Shown piece after piece: positions 22,506 through 30,255 of a stretch of DNA of 42,010 nt. Position 1 is the first letter of the stretch. Each line of letters starts with the position of its first letter. The position numbers and the translations under genes were made by a program. The notes under the pieces are model-generated. The model had not been told where the DNA came from, did no database searches, and saw only the letters and a program-made list of their open reading frames with translations. Origin of the DNA: Longimicrobiaceae bacterium (GTDB lineage Bacteria; Gemmatimonadota; Gemmatimonadetes; Longimicrobiales; Longimicrobiaceae); NCBI GenBank assembly GCA_030146875.1, contig JASLAX010000003.1:1-42010 (forward strand). Direction: 5' to 3'.

Positions 22506-23021
22506 CTAGTACCGCAGCAGGGCGTGCACCTCGCGCCCGGACAGCGCCTCCCTGCCCCGTAGCGCCTCCAGCTCGATCACCACCCCCACGCCCGCGACCG
22601 TCGCCCCCAGCTCCTCCAGCAGCTCCGCCGCCGCCCGCGCGGTGCCCCCCGTCGCCAGCAGGTCGTCCACCAGCAGCACCCGCTCGCCGCCGCGCAGCGC
22701 GTCGGAGTGCACCTCCAGGCAGGCGGTGCCGTACTCCAGCGCGTACTCGCGGCGGATGCGCGCCGCGGGGAGCTTCCCCTCCTTCCGCACCGGCACGAAC
22801 CCCACCCCCAGCGCCATCGCCAGCGGCGCGCCGAAGACGAACCCCCGCGACTCGATCCCCGCCACCGCGTCCACGCCCTCTCCCCGATACCTCTCCGCCA
22901 GCGCCTCCACCACCCAGGGCAGCCCGCGCGGGTCGCGCAGCAGCGGGGTCACGTCGCGGAACAGGATCCCCGGGATGGGGAAGTCGGGAACGTCGCGGAT
23001 CAGGGCGCGGATGTGGTCCAC
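22506..23021 (-). CDS. apt: Adenine phosphoribosyltransferase
   Basis: 171 residues, the usual length. It converts adenine plus PRPP to AMP (purine salvage, cytoplasm). Motifs: FPIPGILFRDVTPLLRDP, AGIESRGFVFGAPLA, PVRKEGKLPA and the PRPP loop RVLLVDDLLATGGTA. The GTG start (23019-23021) fits the family length and follows a GAGAGAGA ribosome site; an ATG 84 bases upstream adds a Pro/Arg-rich stretch not found in the family. Confidence 0.95.
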   Translation of the reverse strand: MDHIRALIRDVPDFPIPGILFRDVTPLLRDPRGLPWVVEALAERYRGEGVDAVAGIESRGFVFGAPLAMALGVGFVPVRKEGKLPAARIRREYALEYGTACLEVHSDALRGGERVLLVDDLLATGGTARAAAELLEELGATVAGVGVVIELEALRGREALSGREVHALLRY

Positions 23022-23214
23022 GGGCGGATCTCTCTCGGGTCGGTAGGATGGGATTCGGACGGTGCGACGGGGGGGAGGCCCGCACCCGGCGGGCTCGGGC
23101 GACACGGATGCGCTTCCCCCTGCGTCCTTGAGAGCCCGCCGCCATCTCCAATCGGTGCGAGAGCGACTCGGATGGTCGAGCTGCGGACGCCGGCGGGTCC
23201 GCGTGGAGTCCGCC

Positions 23215-24210
23215 CTACTGCAGCACGCTCTCGTACGTGGCCCAGTCGTCCAGCACCATGCCGGCGCCGCGGACCACGCAGCTCAGGGGGTCCTGGTCCA
23301 GGTGGATCTCCAGGCCGGTCTCCTGCGAGACGCGCCGGTCCAGCCCGCGGAGCAGGGCGCCGCCGCCGGTCATCACGATCCCCGCGTCCATGATGTCGGA
23401 GGCAAGCTCGGGAGGGGTGACCTCCAGGGCGCGGCGCACCGAGCCCAGGATGGCCTGGATGGGCTCCTCGATGCAGTCGCGGACCTCTTCGGAGTAGACG
23501 CGGATGGCCTTGGGGATCCCGCTCACCAGGTCGCGGCCGTTCACGTCCATCACCCGCTCCTCGGGGAGCGCGTGGGCGGAGCCGATCTGGATCTTGATCC
23601 CCTCGGCCGTGGCCTCGCCGATCAGGAGCTGGTGGTTCTTGCGGACGAACGCCACGATCGCCTCGTCGAACTCGTTCCCCCCCACCCGGATGGACGCGTC
23701 GGCCACGATGCCGGAGAGGGCGATGACGCCGATCTCCGTGGTCCCGCCGCCCACGTTCACCACCATGCTCCCGCGCGGAGAGACGACGGGCAGGCCCACG
23801 CCGATCGCCGCGGCCATGGGCTCGGAGATCAGGTGCACCTCCTTGGCGCCGGCGGCCAGCACGGCGGCGCGGACGGCCCGGCGCTCCATCTCGGTGATGC
23901 CGGAAGGCACGCCCACCACCACGCGCGGACGGTTGCCGAAGAGGCGCTTGGGGAGCACCGCCGCCATGAAGTGGCGCAGCATCAGCTCGGCCATGTCCAC
24001 GTCGGCGATCACGCCGTCGCGCATGGGGCGCACGGCCATGGTGCCCTCGGGGGTGCGGCCCAGCATCCGCTTGGCCTCCAGCCCGATGGCGATCACCTTG
24101 CGGGAGGAGCGCTCGACCGCCACGACCGACGGTTCGTTCAGGACGATCCCCGCTCCCTTGATCTGGATCAGGGTGTTGGCGGTTCCGAGGTCGATGGCGA
24201 TATCGGGCAC
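23215..24210 (-). CDS. mreB: Rod-shape-determining actin homologue MreB
   Basis: 331 residues, close to the usual 335-350. Actin-fold motifs: IAIDLGTANTLI (phosphate 1), PMRDGVIADVDMAELMLRHF, VVVGVPSGITEMERRAVR, VVNVGGGTTEIGVIAL (phosphate 2) and IVMTGGGALLRGLD (adenosine). It polymerises under the inner membrane and guides wall elongation. The start is GTG at 24208-24210 with AAGGAG upstream. No mreC or mreD follow, so this is a solitary copy and a genome may hold another in an mreBCD operon. Confidence 0.94.
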   Translation of the reverse strand: MPDIAIDLGTANTLIQIKGAGIVLNEPSVVAVERSSRKVIAIGLEAKRMLGRTPEGTMAVRPMRDGVIADVDMAELMLRHFMAAVLPKRLFGNRPRVVVGVPSGITEMERRAVRAAVLAAGAKEVHLISEPMAAAIGVGLPVVSPRGSMVVNVGGGTTEIGVIALSGIVADASIRVGGNEFDEAIVAFVRKNHQLLIGEATAEGIKIQIGSAHALPEERVMDVNGRDLVSGIPKAIRVYSEEVRDCIEEPIQAILGSVRRALEVTPPELASDIMDAGIVMTGGGALLRGLDRRVSQETGLEIHLDQDPLSCVVRGAGMVLDDWATYESVLQ

Positions 24211-24378
24211 TTCTCCAGGACTCCTTCAGCAGGGCTCGTTCGGGCGTGGCGCGCCCGGCGAATCTAACCGGCGCGCCGGCCGGGGGACAGCCGCCGCGGT
24301 TGACCGGGCGCACCGGTCGCCCGTATCGTGGGGCGAACGGGCCGGCCCTCTCGGGCGCCCCCCACCCGCAGGGTCGCC

Positions 24379-24759
24379 ATGTTCTACGAAAGCACCACCG
24401 ACGGCATCCGCGTCTCGGCGCAGCCCTTCTACCTGGCCGGCCAGTCGCAGCCGGACGAGTCGCGCTACGTCTTCGCCTACCGCGTTCGCATCGAGAACCA
24501 GCGCCCGGAGCCCGCGCAGCTCCTGTGGCGCACGTGGAAGGTCCACGACTCCGTGGGCGGCGACAGCGAGATCGAGGGCGAGGGGGTGATCGGCGAGCAG
24601 CCCACCATCGCGCCGGGGGCGGCGCACGAGTACGAGTCGTTCTGCGTGCTGCAGGGCCCCGAGGGGCACATGGAGGGCTCGTACGAGTTCCGCCGCCCGG
24701 ACGGCTCCACCTTCCGGGCGGCGATCCCCCGCTTCCTGCTGCGGACCTTCCAGGCGTGA
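24379..24759 (+). CDS. apaG: ApaG domain protein
   Basis: 126 residues, full family length. YESTTDGIRVSAQPFYLAGQ at the start, YVFAYRVRIENQ, LLWRTWKVHDS, EGEGVIGEQPTIAPGAAHEY and MEGSYEFRRPDG. It is a fibronectin-III-like beta-sandwich linked in enterics to Co2+ resistance, with no enzyme activity proven. The ATG at 24379 follows AGGGTCGCC. Divergent from mreB and convergent with the pentapeptide-repeat gene, 4 bases away. Confidence 0.93.
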   Translation: MFYESTTDGIRVSAQPFYLAGQSQPDESRYVFAYRVRIENQRPEPAQLLWRTWKVHDSVGGDSEIEGEGVIGEQPTIAPGAAHEYESFCVLQGPEGHMEGSYEFRRPDGSTFRAAIPRFLLRTFQA

Positions 24760-24763
24760 GCCG

Positions 24764-25561
24764 TCAGGCCGGCGCGGCCGCGCGCGGGCGGTAGTTGTGC
24801 GCGCCGCTCAGGTCGGCGCCCTCCACGTCCGCCGCCTCCAGCTCCACCTCGTCCAGGTCGGTCCCCACCAGCGAGGCGCCGCGCAGCGTGGCGCCCCGCA
24901 GCACCGCCCCCTCCAGCGACGCCTCCCCCAGGTCGGCCCCGCTCAGGTCCGCCGCCTCCAGCACCACGCCCACCACCCGCGCCCGCACCAGGTCGGCCCC
25001 GGCCAGCACGGCGCCGCGAAGCCGCGCGCGCGTCAGGTCCGCCGTGCGCAGGTTCGCGCGGCTGAAGTCCGCGTCCGACGCGTCGCAGTGGCGCAGGTTG
25101 GCGCCGTCCAGCGACGCGGCCACCAGCGTGGCGCCGCGCAGGTCCGCCTGGTGGAGCGAGGCCTCGTCCAGCCTCGCCCCGTCCAGCCTCGCCCCGCGCA
25201 GGTCGCAGCGGGAGAGGTCGGCGCCCGTCAGGTCCGCGCCGGTGAGGTCGGCGTTCGCCAGCACCACGGGGCCCCGGGAGCCGGTCTGCACGCAGTTCGC
25301 GTCCCGGAGCGAGGCGCCCGCCAGGTTGGCCCCCGTCAGGTCGGCGCCGTCCAGGCAGCACCCGGCCAGGTCCGCGCCGGAGAGGTCGGCCCCGGCGAGG
25401 CCCGCGCGGCTCAGGCAGGCGCCGCGCAGGTCGGCGCCGGCCAGCGGCAGGCCCGTCAGGTCCACCCCGGTGAGGTCGGTGCCCGCCAGCGAGCGGTCGC
25501 CGCCGGCACGCAGGCGCGCCTCCGCGTCGGCGCGCGTGAGCGCGGGTTTCCTGGTCGGCAT
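24764..25561 (-). CDS. Pentapeptide-repeat protein
   Basis: 265 residues, nearly all A(D/N)LxG-type repeats from about residue 24, for example LAGADLSGADLAGCCLDGAD, LTGADLTGADLSRCDLRGAR and LSGADLGEASLEGAVLRGAT. This predicts a right-handed quadrilateral beta-helix of about 45 repeats. Some members (Qnr, MfpA) mimic DNA and protect gyrase; most are of unknown function, and nothing here argues for gyrase protection. One repeat break occurs near VQTGSRGPVV. The antisense strand is also open throughout, but as low-complexity shadows. Confidence 0.92.
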   Translation of the reverse strand: MPTRKPALTRADAEARLRAGGDRSLAGTDLTGVDLTGLPLAGADLRGACLSRAGLAGADLSGADLAGCCLDGADLTGANLAGASLRDANCVQTGSRGPVVLANADLTGADLTGADLSRCDLRGARLDGARLDEASLHQADLRGATLVAASLDGANLRHCDASDADFSRANLRTADLTRARLRGAVLAGADLVRARVVGVVLEAADLSGADLGEASLEGAVLRGATLRGASLVGTDLDEVELEAADVEGADLSGAHNYRPRAAAPA

Positions 25562-25720
25562 GGTGCCTCCTGGCAGCGGGTGGGGAGGCTGCCTCGCGCC
25601 GGGCTCATCGCGCGGCGGCGGAGTCGCGCGGCGCGGGCGGCAGGGGCGTCCCGTAAGGTGGGGCGCCGTGGTGGGCCGAGGGCTGCACGTTGCGTTCCCC
25701 GCGGAGATGGGGACGCGCGA

Positions 25721-25750
25721 GGGGGCCGGACCCCGTGAGGTCCGGCCCCC
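25721..25750 (-). terminator. Terminator after the osmC-like gene
   Basis: Perfect 12-bp stem GGGGGCCGGACC (25721-25732) with GGTCCGGCCCCC (25739-25750) and a 6-base loop, 22 bases past the stop on the minus strand. Confidence 0.7.
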
Positions 25751-25772
25751 CCGTGCGGCGCGGCCGGCCGGG

Positions 25773-26204
25773 TCAGCCCGGCTGGAGCGTGGCGGTGAGC
25801 GTGATGTCCACGGCGTCGAGCGCCTTGGAGACCGGGCACCCCTCCTTGGTGGCCCGGGCGATCTCCTGGAACTTCGCGTCGTCGATCCCCGCCACGGTGG
25901 CCTCGCTGGTCAGGGCGATGGAGGTGATGCCGAAGCCGCCCTCCACCTGCTGGATGGTGACGCCCGCGCGGGTGCTGACGGAGGTGGCCGGCGTGCCGTT
26001 CTTCTCCAGCCCGGCGGCCAGCGCCATGCTGAAGCAGGCCGCGTGCGCCGCCCCCAGCAGCTCCTCGGGGTTGGTCCCCCCGGCGTCGGCGAAGCGCGAG
26101 CCGAAGTCGTAGCCCCCCTCGAGCCGGCCGCTCTCGCCCTCGAACGTCCCCTTCCCCCCCTTCAGGCCGCCTTCCCAGCGCGCGCTGGCTTTGCGAATCG
26201 GCAT
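25773..26204 (-). CDS. OsmC-type peroxiredoxin
   Basis: 143 residues. MPIRKASARWEGGLKGGKGT at the start, FGSRFADAGGTNPEELLGAA then HAACFSMAL (peroxidatic Cys), VTIQQVEGGFGITSIALTSE, and ATKEGCPVSKAL (resolving Cys). It reduces organic hydroperoxides with a Cys pair, and fits the OsmC subgroup proper rather than Ohr by length and the NPEELL motif. Monocistronic, with a terminator. Confidence 0.93.
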   Translation of the reverse strand: MPIRKASARWEGGLKGGKGTFEGESGRLEGGYDFGSRFADAGGTNPEELLGAAHAACFSMALAAGLEKNGTPATSVSTRAGVTIQQVEGGFGITSIALTSEATVAGIDDAKFQEIARATKEGCPVSKALDAVDITLTATLQPG

Positions 26205-26306
26205 TGGCCGGTCCCCCTTCTCAGTCGGTCGTGGTGACGTGCTCGCCGCCCGCGGGGCGGCCCGCCCCCAACGTAGCGCCCGGCGCCGGCCCCGGCCAGC
26301 CGTCCC

Positions 26307-26720
26307 TCAGCCCCCGGACGGCGCTCGCTGGCGCTCCCGCAGCTCCCGGATCCACGGCGGCGGCGTGGAGCCGCGCGCGCCGTAGGTGTGCTCCAGGTGG
26401 TCCAGCAGCTTACCCGCCGCCGCCGAGCGGCTCCCCTCGGGCGCGGTGGAGACCAGCGCCTCCAGCGCCCGCGCCGCCGCGTCGGCCTTGAGCGCGGGCG
26501 CCTCCTCGGCGGCGTGGCGGATCCACCACGAGAAGAGCTTCCGGCGGGACATGGCGTACGGAACGGAGCCGTCCAGGAAGCGGTCCAGCCCCGAGGGGCT
26601 CATCCCCACCTCGCGGGCCACGTTGCGCAGCGAGGTGCCCTCCACGCGCAGGGTCAGCTCGTCGCGCACGCGGGTCATGGAGGGCAGCTCGGGATCGGGC
26701 GGCGGCGGAGCCTGCGCCAT
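26307..26720 (-). CDS. Small helix-turn-helix protein
   Basis: 137 residues. The middle SLRNVAREVGMSPSGLDRFL is a clear HTH of the Cro/C1-like kind. It is flanked by an N-terminal helix (MTRVRDELTLRVEGT) and a C-terminal helical region (LFSWWIRHAAEEAPALKADA, then KLLDHLEHTYG). Likely a DNA-binding regulator, but no target is visible. The ATG at 26718-26720 follows GGAGAGATCCC. Divergent from the TPR gene at 26930. Confidence 0.75.
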   Translation of the reverse strand: MAQAPPPPDPELPSMTRVRDELTLRVEGTSLRNVAREVGMSPSGLDRFLDGSVPYAMSRRKLFSWWIRHAAEEAPALKADAAARALEALVSTAPEGSRSAAAGKLLDHLEHTYGARGSTPPPWIRELRERQRAPSGG

Positions 26721-26841
26721 GGGATCTCTCCTGGGATGGACGGTGGGGACGGGGCTCCCGCACGCTAGCTCCGCTCCCTCCCGTTCACAACGCCTTGACA
26801 GTGCGTGCCGCCGGCCGCTTCGGGGCGGTCCTCTTCGCCTG

Positions 26842-26870
26842 TGGACCGGCGCCGCCAAGGCGCTTACTAT
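26842..26870 (+). promoter_or_regulatory. Promoter for the TPR-like gene
   Basis: -35 TGGACC at 26842-26847, 17-base spacer, -10 TACTAT at 26865-26870 (each 4/6). A start near 26877 gives a 50-base leader to the ATG at 26930. Confidence 0.4.
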
Positions 26871-26929
26871 AGGCCGGAATGGACAGGCGCGATGGCGGCG
26901 CCGCGGCACCACCCCAACGGGAGCGGAGC

Positions 26930-28180
26930 ATGGGCACCAGCAGCGCGGGCCGGGCCGTGGCAGGCGAGGAGGACTTCACGCACCCGCTCACGGTGCGCGA
27001 TGGCGACGTGGGCGGGGTGGAGCTGGTGCGGGAGCTCCCGGGGGCGGCCGGGCTCCAGGCGTGGCAGGCCCTGCGCGCCCTGCTGCTCTGGACGCGCGAG
27101 GCCCCCGCGGCGCGCGGCGGGCTCTTCGAGGCCGGGGCGATGCGGCGGCGCGAGGAGGAGCTGCGCGGCTCCGGGGTGGACGTCGCCCTGCGGAAGCCGC
27201 TGCGCGTCCTTCTCCGCGAGCTGGGGCGCCCGCGCGACGCGCGCCCCGAGCGGCTGGCGCGGGCCTGCGCCTCGGTGAGCGAGTGGGCGCTGGACCGCGG
27301 CGCCCCCGCGACCGCGCTGGCGTACGCCGAGGCGGGGGCGCTCGCCTGGCCGCAGAGCGCGCGCTACGCCTGGCTGGCCGGGCGCCTTCTGCGCGCCCAC
27401 GGCCGCCCCCGCGAGGCGGAGCGCTGGCTGCGCCGCGCGGTGGACACCGCCGAGGCGACGAACGACTGGGAGGCGCACGCCCGCGCCCTGGTCGCGATGG
27501 GAAACCTGCGGCTCGAGCAGGGTGCCTTCCCTGACTCCCGCCGCCTGCAACGCTCGGCGGTCCGCGTGGCGCGGCGCCACGAGCTGCGCGAGCCGGAGGC
27601 CATGGCGCTGCACGACCTGTACGTGGTGGAGTCGCACGTGGGCGACGCGCGGCGGGCGCAGGCGTACGCCGACCGCGCGTTCGAGCTCTATGGTCCGGGA
27701 CACCCTCGCATGTACGCTCTGGCGCACGACGTCGCGTATTTCTGGATGGACCAGGGACGCTTCACGGCCGCGCTCTACCTCCTGCAGTCGGTGGAGCCCC
27801 GGCTCGCCGAGCCGCGCGAGCGTCTGCGCGCGCTCGCCAACATCGCGCGGGCGGCGGGCGGCTGCGGAGAGCGGGAGACGTTCCGGCGCGCCTCCGACGA
27901 GGCGCACGTCGTGGCGTCGCAGCTCGCCCGCGAGGCCGACAACGCCACGCCCCTGGTGGAGATCGCCCTCGGCGCCTCCAGCCTGGGACTCTGGAGCGAG
28001 GCGGAGCGGACGCTGGAGCGCGCCCTCGCGATGGCCACCGCCGCGGGCGAGCACGACACCGTGTTCCGGGCCGAGGCGGCGCTGGACCGCGTGCGGCGGC
28101 GGCATGGAGCGGATGCGAGACGCCGGAAGGCCCCCGCCTCCGCCGAGGCGTTCGCGCAGCAGATGGTCGGCGCCCTCTGA
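26930..28180 (+). CDS. TPR-like helical repeat protein (copy 1 of the TPR/lipoprotein module)
   Basis: 416 residues with no signal peptide. The body is a series of helix pairs of TPR character: ALAYAEAGALAWPQSARYAW; AERWLRRAVDTAEATNDWEA with HARALVAMGNLRLEQGAFPD; ALHDLYVVESHVGDARRAQA; YALAHDVAYFWMDQGRFTAA; WSEAERTLERALAMATAAGE. It ends AFAQQMVGAL. The protein at 41199-42010 is a clear paralogue (shared GxGHPRxxxLAxDVAYxWxxxGxFxxAL and a similar C-terminal end). GGAG lies before the ATG at 26930; a further ATG at 26879 would be nearly leaderless. Convergent with a small lipoprotein, 7 bases between. TPR proteins bind peptides or proteins; partner unknown. Confidence 0.85.
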   Translation: MGTSSAGRAVAGEEDFTHPLTVRDGDVGGVELVRELPGAAGLQAWQALRALLLWTREAPAARGGLFEAGAMRRREEELRGSGVDVALRKPLRVLLRELGRPRDARPERLARACASVSEWALDRGAPATALAYAEAGALAWPQSARYAWLAGRLLRAHGRPREAERWLRRAVDTAEATNDWEAHARALVAMGNLRLEQGAFPDSRRLQRSAVRVARRHELREPEAMALHDLYVVESHVGDARRAQAYADRAFELYGPGHPRMYALAHDVAYFWMDQGRFTAALYLLQSVEPRLAEPRERLRALANIARAAGGCGERETFRRASDEAHVVASQLAREADNATPLVEIALGASSLGLWSEAERTLERALAMATAAGEHDTVFRAEAALDRVRRRHGADARRRKAPASAEAFAQQMVGAL

Positions 28181-28187
28181 CGGTCGC

Positions 28188-28379
28188 TCACCCCCCGGAG
28201 CCGATGGTCCCGGGACCTGTCGCCTGCGAGGAGCCGTCCACGATCGCCGGGGGCGGGGTGGTCGTCCCCCCGTCGTGCGCCGGGCGCGAGGCCTCGGCGG
28301 GGGAGGTCGGCAGGTCGCCCGCGCAGGCGGAGAGCGCCGCGGCGGCGAGGAGGACGACGAGGGCGGCGGGCTTCTTCAT
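28188..28379 (-). CDS. Small lipoprotein with GSGG tail (module copy 1)
   Basis: 63 residues. Lipoprotein signal MKKPAALVVLLAAAALSACA with lipobox LSAC (C19). The mature part of about 45 residues is disordered: Thr/Pro-rich (GGTTTPPPAIVDG), ending GPGTIGSGG. The peptide at 40991-41173 has the same layout (lipobox, acidic/Pro-rich middle, end QAMGSGN) and also lies tail-to-tail with a TPR gene. Too short for an enzyme. It could be a surface-anchored or processed peptide. Function unknown. Confidence 0.72.
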   Translation of the reverse strand: MKKPAALVVLLAAAALSACAGDLPTSPAEASRPAHDGGTTTPPPAIVDGSSQATGPGTIGSGG

Positions 28380-28468
28380 GGACGCATCTCCCCGGAGAGG
28401 ATGGACGTGATGGACGGCGCGAAGATGCGCCGCCGCGTCCGTGGGGGTCAACGGGCGCACCCCCGCAG

Positions 28469-29281
28469 ATGACCGCACCTTTGCCGACGCGGGCGCCCCG
28501 CCCCCGCCGCCTGCTCGTCGTCCGGCCGCTGGTGATGCGCGCGCTGGACGCCGTGGGCGCGCCCTACGATCTGCCCCTCCCCGTCGACTGGTCCGACGCC
28601 GCCCGCGAGGTGGCGAGCGGCGGGCCCGCGGACGTCGTCCTGGCGGAGCCGGTCTCCGCGGACGGCGCTCCCGACCCCCGCCTGCGCGAGCTGACGCGCC
28701 GGCATCCCTCGGCCACGGTCGTGGCCGTCCTCCCCCCGGACGCATCCGCGGCGGCGGTGGAGACGCTGCTGTCGTGGGGCGTCTCCGAGGTCGTCCACCC
28801 CGGCGAGGCCACGCCCCGCGCCCTGCGCGCCCGCCTGCTCGACGCGCACGCGCGCCCCTTCCGCCGTCTGCTGGAGCGCACCTTCTCTCCGTGGGTCGCG
28901 GCGGAGGCCAACGCGCTGCTCCTGGCCGCCGCGCGCGTGGCGGTGGACGGCGGCGGGGCCGAGGAGCTCGCCGCGTCCGCGGGGATCGCGGCGCGGACGC
29001 TCACCGTACGGTGCGAGCGGGCGGGGCTCCCTCCGCCGCGGCGCCTGCAGGCGTGGACGCGCCTGCTCCTGGCCGCCACGCTCCTCGACGAGCCGGGGCG
29101 CACGGCGGCGGAGGCGGCGCGGGCGGCGGGGTTCGGGCTGGACCGCTCGCTGCGGCGCGCCGCGCAGGCGCTGGTGGGAGAGGAGGTGCGGACGCTGCGG
29201 GCGGAGGGCGCCTTCGCATCGACGGCGCGCGCCTTACTGGCGGAGCTCCGGGAGATGCGCGGACGGGCGCCCCTGCGGTAG
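28469..29281 (+). CDS. Pseudo-receiver / AraC-type HTH transcriptional regulator
   Basis: 270 residues. The N-terminal 130 are alpha/beta and receiver-like (RRLLVVRPLVMRALDAVGAP, ADVVLAEPVSADG, ATVVAVLPPDASAAAVETLL, WGVSEVVHPGEA) without the usual acidic pocket or phosphorylation-site context. The C-terminal 110 contain two HTHs: AEELAASAGIAARTLTVRCE then RAGLPPPRRLQAW, and TAAEAARAAGFGLDRSLRRA, the AraC layout. Divergent from the small lipoprotein gene with only 89 bases between, which hold GGCGC-N6-GCGCC near the regulator's start. It may control that peptide and the TPR gene. Confidence 0.78.
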   Translation: MTAPLPTRAPRPRRLLVVRPLVMRALDAVGAPYDLPLPVDWSDAAREVASGGPADVVLAEPVSADGAPDPRLRELTRRHPSATVVAVLPPDASAAAVETLLSWGVSEVVHPGEATPRALRARLLDAHARPFRRLLERTFSPWVAAEANALLLAAARVAVDGGGAEELAASAGIAARTLTVRCERAGLPPPRRLQAWTRLLLAATLLDEPGRTAAEAARAAGFGLDRSLRRAAQALVGEEVRTLRAEGAFASTARALLAELREMRGRAPLR

Positions 29282-29356
29282 GTTGCTGGGTGAACGGGCG
29301 GGCGGCGTGGGGATCCGGATGGGTCGATGGGAGGGCACCATCCGGTTGGAAAACGA

Positions 29357-29391
29357 GAAGAGAGCCGCGGATGCGCTCCGCGGCTCTCTTC
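29357..29391. terminator. Bidirectional terminator
   Basis: Perfect 15-bp stem GAAGAGAGCCGCGGA (29357-29371) with TCCGCGGCTCTCTTC (29377-29391) and a 5-base loop, between the regulator (+) and the plug-protein operon (-). Confidence 0.8.
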
Positions 29392-29414
29392 CGTTCTCTC
29401 CGTCGGGCATCGCG

Positions 29415-29825
29415 CTACCGCGACCGCTTGCCCGGCCCGCGCATCGTGGTGATCAGGACGACGCCGTCCGCCGCACGCGCTCCGTACGTCACGCGGGCAG
29501 CGGGCCCGTGGACGACCTCCACCGTCGCGATGTCCGCGGGATCCAGGTCCTCGGGCTCTCCCGCGTCCTTCATTGGCACGCCGTCGATGACGAAGAGCGC
29601 GTGCGTGAGATCACGCTTGCGCCCGGTCGTCATGCCGATCGTGAGGTGGGCGAGCCGGGGATCCACTCCGGCCTGCGCGCGCTCGCCCATGACGGAGAGA
29701 GCGGCGGCGACGGCCCGTGCGGGCACCTCATGGACCGTGGGGATGCGCTCCTGCGCCGCGGCACCCGCGGGAACGGCGAGGACGGCGGCGGCCAGCAGCG
29801 GGGTGCGGCCAGGGACGGGCGTCAT
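29415..29825 (-). CDS. Secreted plug-domain-only protein 1
   Basis: 136 residues. Signal peptide (MTPVPGRTPLLAAAVLAVPA, cleavage near GAAAQ), a helical region (ARAVAAALSVMGERA), then a segment matching the plug of SusC/TonB-dependent receptors: ALFVIDGVPM, LDPADIATVEVVHGPAARVT, YGARAADGVVLITTMRG. There is no beta-barrel. Third and last of a tandem family; signal peptide, length and plug segment match its neighbours, and the gap to the next upstream gene is 10 bases. It probably stays periplasmic. Function unknown. Confidence 0.78.
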   Translation of the reverse strand: MTPVPGRTPLLAAAVLAVPAGAAAQERIPTVHEVPARAVAAALSVMGERAQAGVDPRLAHLTIGMTTGRKRDLTHALFVIDGVPMKDAGEPEDLDPADIATVEVVHGPAARVTYGARAADGVVLITTMRGPGKRSR

Positions 29826-29835
29826 CGCGTCCTCC

Positions 29836-30255
29836 TCACCGCGGCGGGGCGGCCGCGAGTCGCCTGGTGGTGATCAGGATGGCGCCGTCGGCCGCCCGCT
29901 CGCTGTACAGCTCGCGAGCGCGGAAACCTTTGACGATCTCCACCTTCTCGATGTGCTGCGGGTTCACGTCCTGGAGCGCCTCGGGGTCGAGCACCAGCAC
30001 CCCATCGATCACGAACAGGACGTGGCTCGCCTCGCCGGCGGGAGCGTCGCGCCCGATCATCCCCATCCTCACGAGCTCCGCACGCGTGGAGTCGGCGCTG
30101 GCCTTCGCCCGCTCCGCGACCGTGGAGATGGCCATCGCGACGGCGCGCGCCGGCAGTTCGGCCAGGGTCGGCACGCGCTCCTGCGCCGCCGCGCCCGCCG
30201 GAAGGGCGAGGACAGCGGCGGCGAGCAGCGGGGTGCGACGGGGGAGAGGGGTCAT
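29836..30255 (-). CDS. Secreted plug-domain-only protein 2
   Basis: 139 residues, paralogue of the two flanking genes. Signal peptide MTPLPRRTPLLAAAVLALPA, helical ARAVAMAISTVAERAKASAD, then HVLFVIDGVLVLDPEALQDV, NPQHIEKVEIVKGFRARELY, SERAADGAILITTRR. Its ATG overlaps the TGA of the preceding paralogue (ATGA at 30252-30255), so the set is translationally coupled. The ending ILITTRR is where a receptor plug would lead into its barrel, but a stop codon follows instead. Confidence 0.78.
   Translation of the reverse strand: MTPLPRRTPLLAAAVLALPAGAAAQERVPTLAELPARAVAMAISTVAERAKASADSTRAELVRMGMIGRDAPAGEASHVLFVIDGVLVLDPEALQDVNPQHIEKVEIVKGFRARELYSERAADGAILITTRRLAAAPPR

Noticed and set aside
24764..25561. 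Regular short repeats suggesting a CRISPR or tandem-repeat array
   Set aside because: The 15-base periodicity comes from pentapeptide-repeat codons; there are no identical direct repeats with unique spacers.
24797..25738. Long plus-strand frame antisense to the pentapeptide-repeat gene
   Set aside because: Its repetitive VQRGAAQV-type sequence is the mirror of the repeat codons; no independent evidence.
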